A DNA stretch of 39,550 bases from the NCBI GenBank assembly GCA_913052475.1, contig CAJXEJ010000020.1, positions 1-39,550 on the forward strand. Reading direction: 5' to 3'. A program made the translations under genes and the position numbers. Below are positions 34,399 through 39,550 of the stretch, piece by piece (position 1 is the first letter of the stretch; every line of letters starts with the position of its first letter). Origin of the DNA: an uncultured Dehalococcoidia bacterium (GTDB taxonomy: Bacteria; Chloroflexota; Dehalococcoidia; Lucifugimonadales; Lucifugimonadaceae). The notes under the pieces were generated by a model, which was not told where the DNA came from, did no database searches, and was given only the letters and a program-made list of their open reading frames with translations.

Positions 34399-34416
34399 CG
34401 GTAACTGGTATCTGCG

Positions 34417-35358
34417 GTGTTCAAAACTATAGCCACAGAAATAGCGCTTGTCGGGGCTTGCTACCTGATGTTTGCGCTTACCAAAAACCTGACCGACCCA
34501 TCCCCCGTTCTACAGGCCGTTACAAACGGTTGGGGCGTAGTAAAACTTGAAGACGCGCTGGCTCTCGACTTCGAAGCGTTTGTTCAGCAAATGGTCGGGC
34601 GTATCTCACTCGGCACGTTGATCGCTCTGACGTACTTCTACGTGGCAGGGATGTGGCTCGGTCTCACGGGCACTGCAGCCATCGTGTTCCTGAAGGATCG
34701 AGCAGCCTACATCGACCTGCGACGCACTTTCGTTCTCACAATGATCTTCGCTGCGTTTGTTTTCACTCTCTATCCACTCGCACCACCGCGGTTCATGCCT
34801 GGACTTGGTATGACCGACACAGTGGCGCTGGTCGGACTCGACCCTGGCCCGCACTCCGATTCTGCAATCAGTTACAACCGATTCGCCGCGATGCCCAGCC
34901 TGCACTTTACATGGGCGCTACTAGTGATGGTAGCTGCGTTCAAGGTTGGTGGCACGTGGGTGAAAGTTGGCGGATTCGTCTATCAGGCACTGATGTTTGT
35001 TGCGATCATCGCAACGGCGAACCACTACGTCCTCGATGCCGTTGCCGGTGCAATCCTGTTGATGGTCGCCCTGTTTGTGAACCGCTTGTGGAACCACTAC
35101 AATCCCAAGACGAGCCAGTGGACGAGTGGACGTCTAGAGACGATGCGAAAATTCAATCATCAGCGGCGAAGGCGCGTCGGAGACATGCATGCCTCCGACC
35201 TTCGAGAGCTGTTCCTATCCGGATTCATCTTGCGAGGCGGGTACGCCAGCCCGCCGAGTCGGTCTCAGATAACGAAGCACCAACCGTTTGCGCCAATGGC
35301 AAACATCCAGCGTTCATTCCGTCCCGAACTCAACAACTTGAGCCTCGCACTGAACTGA
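34417..35358 (+). CDS. PAP2-superfamily integral membrane phosphatase/transferase
   Basis: 313 residues, GTG start. Six hydrophobic helices in the first about 225 residues. The catalytic motifs of the PAP2 / inositolphosphotransferase-like group are present: YPLAPPRFMP, then SYNRFAAMPSLHFTWAL (H163) and ATANHYVLDAVAG (H203 attacking phosphate, D207). This APPRF-plus-MPSLH combination is typical of the PAP2_3 group, which includes inositol phosphorylceramide synthase and actinobacterial phosphatidylinositol-linked transferases. Residues beyond about 230 are basic and polar, contain a hairpin-forming sequence at 35177-35200 and overlap a cytochrome pseudogene on the other strand by 45 bases. 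The C-terminus may therefore be altered by a frameshift. It probably acts on a lipid phosphate in the membrane. Confidence 0.8.
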   Translation: MFKTIATEIALVGACYLMFALTKNLTDPSPVLQAVTNGWGVVKLEDALALDFEAFVQQMVGRISLGTLIALTYFYVAGMWLGLTGTAAIVFLKDRAAYIDLRRTFVLTMIFAAFVFTLYPLAPPRFMPGLGMTDTVALVGLDPGPHSDSAISYNRFAAMPSLHFTWALLVMVAAFKVGGTWVKVGGFVYQALMFVAIIATANHYVLDAVAGAILLMVALFVNRLWNHYNPKTSQWTSGRLETMRKFNHQRRRRVGDMHASDLRELFLSGFILRGGYASPPSRSQITKHQPFAPMANIQRSFRPELNNLSLALN

Positions 35359-35765
35359 TCTTTCGACCTGGTGCTCCAGGATTGCCTGAAGCCAGTGGCT
35401 CTTGATGTACGCCATCACCTGTAGAACTTCCTCGCCAGAAAGCTCGCCTCTGAACGCAAACATCACTGTTGCCAGCGGCAGTCTATCGAGAATCCACTGG
35501 ACAGCAATCGATCGGAGGGATGCCAGGTGTGACCGGTGTCGTCGTGAACTGAAGCCGATTCGATCGCGGCTGATCCATCGATATGACCGTGACACGACGG
35601 CAGTTGGCTGCGCAAACTATTTCGCCAGCTTCGATCTGGCCACCAGTTATGTCGACAGGAGGTTTTCCCAGAGACACCCGGGGATAGATGCTGTTGCCCC
35701 CTCACGCACCAATAACCAGCCGCGAACGGCAGCATAAGAAGTCCGGCCGGAAATTCTCTTCTCAT
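35314..35765 (-). pseudogene. Broken c-type cytochrome gene
   Basis: Pieces of one small exported cytochrome c appear in order over several frames of the reverse strand. They are a hydrophobic start (PAGLLMLPFAAGYW), PPVDITGGQIEAGEIVCAANC, then CHGHIDGSAAIESASVHDDT with GHTWH, and AVQWILDRLPLATVMFAFRG with ELSGEEVLQVMAYIKSHW. The haem site C-x-x-C-H is broken by a one-base deletion between the two Cys codons. The axial Met (VMFAF) and the GHTWH loop are recognisable. At least three frameshifts are needed. Its place directly upstream of the copper operon suggests a former link to copper or respiratory proteins. Confidence 0.75.
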
Positions 35766-35811
35766 ACGTTGTTCAGGCCCTGCGTGTGCGCGGGGTCGTC
35801 TTGTTAACCCG

Positions 35812-35829
35812 ACCCCCTCCGGTAGGGGT
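35812..35829 (+). promoter_or_regulatory. CsoR-like operator
   Basis: ACCCC and GGGGT (35812-35816 and 35825-35829) form a GC-rich inverted repeat, ACCCCCTCCGGTAGGGGT, running into TATATTGTATAC, a likely -10 region, 54 bases before csoR. CsoR family operators have this T-A-C-C-C...G-G-G-T-A form. Autoregulation of the copper operon is expected. Confidence 0.65.
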
Positions 35830-35882
35830 ATATTGTATACGCATCAGGTTCTAAAAACACGACCATTTCGGGTGAGAATGCC

Positions 35883-36194
35883 ATGATTCACGAACACGAG
35901 CACCACAACTACCCACAACATGAAGCGGCAAAGTCGGAAACCAAAGCCGACGCAACCAAACGCCTCAACTACATCGAAGGCCACCTCGCCGGCGTAAAGA
36001 AGATGGTCGCTGAAGATCGCTACTGTGTGGATATCCTGCGCCAGACGTTCGCGGTGAGAAGAGCGCTCCAGAAACTCGAAGCCCAGCTCATCGATGGTCA
36101 CCTGCACACATGTGTTATTGATGGTGTCAAAGAGGGTCGTGAAGAGCAGGTACTGAGCGAACTGGTAGAGCTTTACGAAATTGCAGACCGTTAA
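35883..36194 (+). CDS. csoR: Copper-sensing repressor of the CsoR family
   Basis: 103 residues, all-helical DUF156/CsoR family. The Cu(I) ligand set of CsoR is complete: C48 (RYCVDIL), H73 and C77 (GHLHTCV), as C36-H61-C65 in the mycobacterial protein. This separates it from FrmR- and RcnR-type sensors. RLNYIEGHLAGVKKMVAEDR is the conserved helix 1-2 part. Copper binding should release it from its operator just upstream, switching on the copper genes. An N-terminal His-rich stretch (IHEHEHHNYPQHE) may bind metal too. It overlaps the copA start by 14 bases. Confidence 0.93.
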   Translation: MIHEHEHHNYPQHEAAKSETKADATKRLNYIEGHLAGVKKMVAEDRYCVDILRQTFAVRRALQKLEAQLIDGHLHTCVIDGVKEGREEQVLSELVELYEIADR

Positions 36195-38598
36195 CACTGT
36201 TCCAATTCCTTCCAAAGAGGAAGTCGCCCAAAACCTTTCGAGCCTGACGTTCAGTGTCGGCGGTATGACGTGCGCAGCCTGCGTCCATCACGTTGGCAAC
36301 GCCCTGCGCGATGTTCCCGGCATAGTCGATGCCCAGGTAAGCCTCGGCACCGAAACTGCAACGGTCAAATTCACCCCGAACGCTGTCACCAAGCCCGACC
36401 TTCGAGATGCACTCTCGGGCGCCGGGTATTCGGTTCGAGCGTTCGCCGACGAAGATACTTCCATCTTTGCCGATGGGGATAAAAAAATTCGAGAAACCGA
36501 ACTGAAAAATACACGCAACATGATGATCGTCAGCCTGCTTGTGGCAGCGATCGTAATGTTCGCGATGAACTCCAAGTCGGTCGACTCCCTTTCGAACCTA
36601 TCGCCTACCGCGATCAATATCGTTTTCTTGATTCTCGCGACACCGGTTCAATTCTGGGCGGGCAGTCGGTTCTATCGGTCCGCCTGGTCGTCAGCACGCC
36701 TGCGTACATCGAACATGAACACACTTGTTGCGATTGGAACGTCCACCGCCTACTTCTACAGTGTGGCGGTAACGATATTGCGACCCATGTTTAAAGATTC
36801 ACTCACATTCTCGGGAGCCGACGTTGGCGGTAGCCACTCAACCGGTACTTATTTCGACGTTTCAGCTGCGATCATCGGCCTGATACTTCTGGGCAGGTGG
36901 CTTGAGGCACGCGCTCGCGGGCGCACATCCGATGCAATCAAGAAACTCATGAGACTACAACCATCGACCGCTGTGATTGTCAGAAACGATAAGCCAGTGG
37001 AGATCGAGATCTCAGAAGTACTCGCCGGCGATATGATCGTGTTGCGACCGGGAGAACGTGTACCGGTCGACGGTGAGATCACCGAAGGCACAACAGCTAT
37101 CGACGAATCAATGCTGACCGGCGAGCCAGTTCCCGTTGAAAAACAAAAGGGCGATGACTTGTTCGCCGGAACGGTAAACGGCACGGGTGCAGTGAGATTT
37201 ATTTCATCAGCGGTGGGCCGAGATACTGTACTCGCCGGGATCGTACGTATGGTGCAGCAGGCTCAATCGTCTCGTGCTCCAATCGAACATCTCGTCGACA
37301 AAGTCACCGCCCGATTCGTTCCTGCCGTTCTCATAATCTCGGTTTTCACGTTCGCTGTATGGTCGTTCCTCGCACCCGAACCAGCGATGATCAATGCCCT
37401 GCTGATGACCGTTGCCGTAGCGGTGATTGCCTGCCCGTGTGCGCTCGGACTGGCGACCCCAACCGCCATCATGGTCGGTATGGGCCGTGGTGCTTCAAGT
37501 GGAGCACTAATCCGCAACGCCGATGCACTCGAGCGAGCTCACCGAATCGACACGGTCGTTTTCGATAAAACTGGCACCCTAACAGAAGGAAAACCAGCGA
37601 TCGCTAGCATCGAGGCATACGGCGTGACCAAACGTGAACTGATAACACTTGCAGCGGCTGCCGAGGCCATCTCCGAACACTCTCTCGCCGGTGCCGTGCT
37701 CACCGAAGCAAAAGCCCTCAACATCGATATACCGTTAGCAGCCAACGTTGAAGCCGTTCCCGGGCGGGGCATTTCGGCGTTGGTCGATGGCTCCACCGTC
37801 CATGTCGGTAGCGCAGCTTTCATCTCCGACCAAACCACAGCGACCTACGAATTCACCGAACTGAGTTTCACTATCGCCGAACGAGGTGAAACTGTCCTTG
37901 CTGTCGCTAAGGACGACCAGCCAATCGGATTGATCGGTATCTCCGATCGGGTGAAGCCAGAAGCTGTTCAGGCAGTTCAAGAGCTGACTTCGCGAGGCAT
38001 CCGCACTGCAATGCTCACCGGAGATAATCAACGAACAGCCGAAAAAGTTGCCGAATCGATCGGGATTGAAAGCGTCATCGCCGACGTTCTTCCCGACGGT
38101 AAGACGGCTGCAATCTCGGGGTTGCAGCGGGAAGGTAGGACCATAGCCATGGTGGGCGATGGCATCAACGACGCCCCTGCGCTCGCTACCGCCGATGTGG
38201 GCATCGCCATTGGATCTGGAACCGATATCGCCATCGAGGCGGCAGATGTCACGATTACCTCAGGCGATCCGACGGTCGTTACCGAACTTATCGATCTCAG
38301 TCGCAGTACGATGCGTACTATCAAGCAAAATTTGTTCTGGGCGTTCTTTTACAACGTGCTTCTAATACCGATCGCCGCTGGAGTTTTGTATCCAATATTT
38401 AGCGAAGGGAACGCACCGGGATTCCTTCAACCTCTCATCGGCGAATTTGGCTTCCTGAACCCTATCGTTGCGGCAGGAGCGATGGCGATTAGCTCAGTGA
38501 CAGTTGTCTCCAACTCGCTCCGTCTCGGTCGGGGTGTACGTAATAATCTAAAAGACAATTTGAGCAACATGACCAAGTCAGTAGGAGTACCGAAATGA
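36181..38598 (+). CDS. copA: Copper-exporting P1B-type ATPase
   Basis: 805 residues from a TTG at 36181, overlapping the csoR end. One N-terminal HMA domain with GMTCAAC (C31, C34); transmembrane CPC at 418-420 (VIACPCALGLATP); phosphorylation site DKTGTLTEG with D462; TGEP actuator loop at 313-316; GDGINDAP at 659-666. Late transmembrane residues include NPIVAAGAMAISSVTVVSNS, the Cu(I)-site M-x-x-S-S type. It pumps Cu(I) out of the cytoplasm. Oddity: the nucleotide-binding His-Pro motif (SEHPLA) is SEHSLA here (H500-S501). The functional His is kept, so activity is likely. The gene ends in an ATGA overlap with the YHS gene. Confidence 0.95.
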   Translation: MQTVNTVPIPSKEEVAQNLSSLTFSVGGMTCAACVHHVGNALRDVPGIVDAQVSLGTETATVKFTPNAVTKPDLRDALSGAGYSVRAFADEDTSIFADGDKKIRETELKNTRNMMIVSLLVAAIVMFAMNSKSVDSLSNLSPTAINIVFLILATPVQFWAGSRFYRSAWSSARLRTSNMNTLVAIGTSTAYFYSVAVTILRPMFKDSLTFSGADVGGSHSTGTYFDVSAAIIGLILLGRWLEARARGRTSDAIKKLMRLQPSTAVIVRNDKPVEIEISEVLAGDMIVLRPGERVPVDGEITEGTTAIDESMLTGEPVPVEKQKGDDLFAGTVNGTGAVRFISSAVGRDTVLAGIVRMVQQAQSSRAPIEHLVDKVTARFVPAVLIISVFTFAVWSFLAPEPAMINALLMTVAVAVIACPCALGLATPTAIMVGMGRGASSGALIRNADALERAHRIDTVVFDKTGTLTEGKPAIASIEAYGVTKRELITLAAAAEAISEHSLAGAVLTEAKALNIDIPLAANVEAVPGRGISALVDGSTVHVGSAAFISDQTTATYEFTELSFTIAERGETVLAVAKDDQPIGLIGISDRVKPEAVQAVQELTSRGIRTAMLTGDNQRTAEKVAESIGIESVIADVLPDGKTAAISGLQREGRTIAMVGDGINDAPALATADVGIAIGSGTDIAIEAADVTITSGDPTVVTELIDLSRSTMRTIKQNLFWAFFYNVLLIPIAAGVLYPIFSEGNAPGFLQPLIGEFGFLNPIVAAGAMAISSVTVVSNSLRLGRGVRNNLKDNLSNMTKSVGVPK

Positions 38599-38795
38599 AA
38601 ATTCCATTCATGAGTGGAAAATCCGAAACAGCAATCGATCCTGTTTGCGACATGAGCGTCGATACCGGAAATCCCGGCGGCGGAGCTGCGACGCATGCCG
38701 GCGAGGTCTATTATTTCTGCGGACCTGGCTGCCGAGTAGCATTCGAGAAAGATCCCGAGGATTATCTTTCTGGCGAAAAATCTATCGAGATGTAA
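38595..38795 (+). CDS. YHS-domain metal-binding protein
   Basis: 66 residues, starting in an ATGA overlap with copA. DPVCDMSVDTGN and YYFCGPGCRVAFEKDPEDYL form the YHS/TRASH-like domain, with C19 in PVCDM and the pair of cysteines in FCGPGC as likely metal ligands. Such domains are often fused to the N-terminus of CopA proteins or encoded beside them and are thought to bind copper and hand it over. Here it is a separate small protein in the same operon. Confidence 0.88.
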   Translation: MKIPFMSGKSETAIDPVCDMSVDTGNPGGGAATHAGEVYYFCGPGCRVAFEKDPEDYLSGEKSIEM

Positions 38796-38943
38796 TTTCT
38801 CCGGTACGATTTTTCTCAGTGCTTGCACTGACACAGTATGCCGGTAGCATCACATCGATATCGTCGATGTTTAGCAGTGAATCAGCACGAATGCTTACTG
38901 AAGCTCGAATAAATTCACGAGCAGTAGCAAATCAGGAATAAGG

Positions 38944-39201
38944 ATGCCTAAGACCGAACAGCCACCAGCAGATGGCGTAGCAATTGTTTACACGCACCCG
39001 ACTTGCGGGTATTGCGATCTCCTCGTAGAAGATCTCTCAAAAGACAACATTCCGTACCGGGTGATCGACGTATCCAAAGAGCCCGACAAGTGGGTCGACG
39101 TCGAACGACTCTCTGGCGGCGACAAGATCACCCCGGTGATGGTCACAGCCTCAGGCGAAGTTGAAATCGGCTACAAAGGCATCGGTTGCAACTATGGCTA
39201 G
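38944..39201 (+). CDS. Glutaredoxin-like protein
   Basis: 85 residues of the thioredoxin fold. The redox motif is CGYC in THPTCGYCDLLVEDL, followed by the DVSKEPD segment of strand 2 and the cis-Pro ITPVMV, then GYKGIGC. Glutaredoxins or NrdH-like proteins reduce disulfides; in a copper operon it may protect or repair thiols damaged by Cu(I). AGGAATAAGG precedes the ATG. The 148-base gap from the YHS gene contains a short hairpin (TCAGTG/CACTGA) and no gene, so it may also have its own promoter. A hairpin terminator follows. Confidence 0.85.
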   Translation: MPKTEQPPADGVAIVYTHPTCGYCDLLVEDLSKDNIPYRVIDVSKEPDKWVDVERLSGGDKITPVMVTASGEVEIGYKGIGCNYG

Positions 39202-39220
39202 CAGCCATCTGCTTGCCGGA

Positions 39221-39248
39221 AAATCCTCTCTCCTATGAGAGAGGATTT
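39221..39248 (+). terminator. Terminator hairpin after the copper operon
   Basis: AAATCCTCTCTC pairs perfectly with GAGAGAGGATTT around CTAT, twenty bases after the glutaredoxin stop. Only three T residues follow the stem. Confidence 0.7.
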
Positions 39249-39409
39249 GGGCATGTACTGAACCCGGCGCAGTATGAGGGCGGAATCGTATGCCGGTGCA
39301 TATTTTCAAACATTCGCCCACCTACATCACCCTGACCAACCAACTCCAAACAAACAGGCCAAAACCAAAATTCGACAGTAATTAATCATCAGGTAACACG
39401 AACGAAGTG

Positions 39410-39439
39410 TTGACTGGCATCAGGTACCAGCCGTACTCT
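39410..39439 (+). promoter_or_regulatory. Possible promoter of tRNA-Asp
   Basis: TTGACT (39410-39415), an 18-base spacer and TACTCT (39434-39439) lie 33 bases before the tRNA. The -35 is good and the -10 is weak. Confidence 0.35.
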
Positions 39440-39472
39440 CAATAGAACGGTTCATTCAATGACCGCTGGCGC

Positions 39473-39549
39473 GGTCCCGTGGTGTAGCGGCCTAACACGC
39501 CTCCCTGTCAAGGAGGAGATCGGCAGTTCGAATCTGCTCGGGATCGCCA
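39473..39549 (+). tRNA. tRNA-Asp (anticodon GTC)
   Basis: GGTCCCG pairs with CGGGATC as acceptor with discriminator G and an encoded CCA. The anticodon arm CCTCC-CTGTCAA-GGAGG gives GTC, and the T-arm is GGCAG-TTCGAAT-CTGCT. It ends one base before the window does. Confidence 0.97.
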
Positions 39550-39550
39550 T

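Noticed and set aside
1-39550. CRISPR array, rRNA operon, prophage or origin
   Set aside because: No regularly spaced repeats, rRNA sequence, phage structural genes or DnaA-box clusters were seen.

Overview
The window is a stretch of bacterial chromosome with roughly balanced base composition, dense genes and frequent TTG/GTG starts. The gene mix (sugar-acid kinase and aldolases, paralogous amidohydrolases, sugar-isomerase-like barrel, AhpE-type peroxiredoxin, rpoBC with acidic tails) suggests a free-living heterotroph. My best guess is Chloroflexota, SAR202/Dehalococcoidia-like. That is an inference from overall gene content, not a proven assignment.

Layout. 1-5.8 kb: a 5'-truncated SelA-like PLP enzyme, an APH-family kinase, then a scarred region with a transposase tail and two decayed GIY-YIG nuclease genes. 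These flank a D-cysteine desulfhydrase-like gene and a 44-residue membrane protein. The second GIY-YIG remnant sits inside a 382-bp cassette bounded by 26-bp inverted repeats (24/26 identical). A four-helix membrane protein follows. 6.2-13.4 kb: a catabolic cluster of two homologous binuclear amidohydrolases, an MFS transporter on the opposite strand, a TIM-barrel isomerase and a gamma-glutamyltransferase-fold hydrolase. 13.5-17 kb: a frameshifted LOG-family pseudogene, then an Entner-Doudoroff-type pair (eda, kdgK) divergent from an HpcH/HpaI aldolase. 17.1-18.6 kb: an AhpE-like peroxiredoxin whose catalytic cysteine codon is TGA, followed by a hairpin fitting a bacterial SECIS element, and an amidohydrolase-2 protein. 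18.7-21.6 kb: a small secreted or anchored protein, a collapsed glycine-cleavage operon (gcvT and gcvPA are fragments, gcvH is intact) and a MidA-like methyltransferase. 21.7-25.2 kb: citrate synthase, a threonyl-tRNA synthetase without the TGS domain, and tRNA-Val(GAC). 25.4-34.2 kb: rpoB and rpoC with a promoter of their own and a strong terminator. 34.4-39.2 kb: a PAP2 membrane phosphatase, a broken cytochrome c gene, and a copper operon (csoR, copA, YHS protein, glutaredoxin) behind a CsoR-like operator. The window closes with tRNA-Asp(GTC).

The most interesting items are: (1) the predicted selenocysteine peroxiredoxin; (2) the GIY-YIG gene flanked by inverted palindromic repeats, which looks like a small mobile cassette, with a second decayed one nearby and an isolated repeat copy at 17.1 kb; (3) erosion of the glycine cleavage operon around an intact gcvH; and (4) an RpoC that has lost three of the four cysteines of its second zinc site. 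Several pseudogenes carry one-base indels. Assembly error cannot be excluded from the sequence alone.
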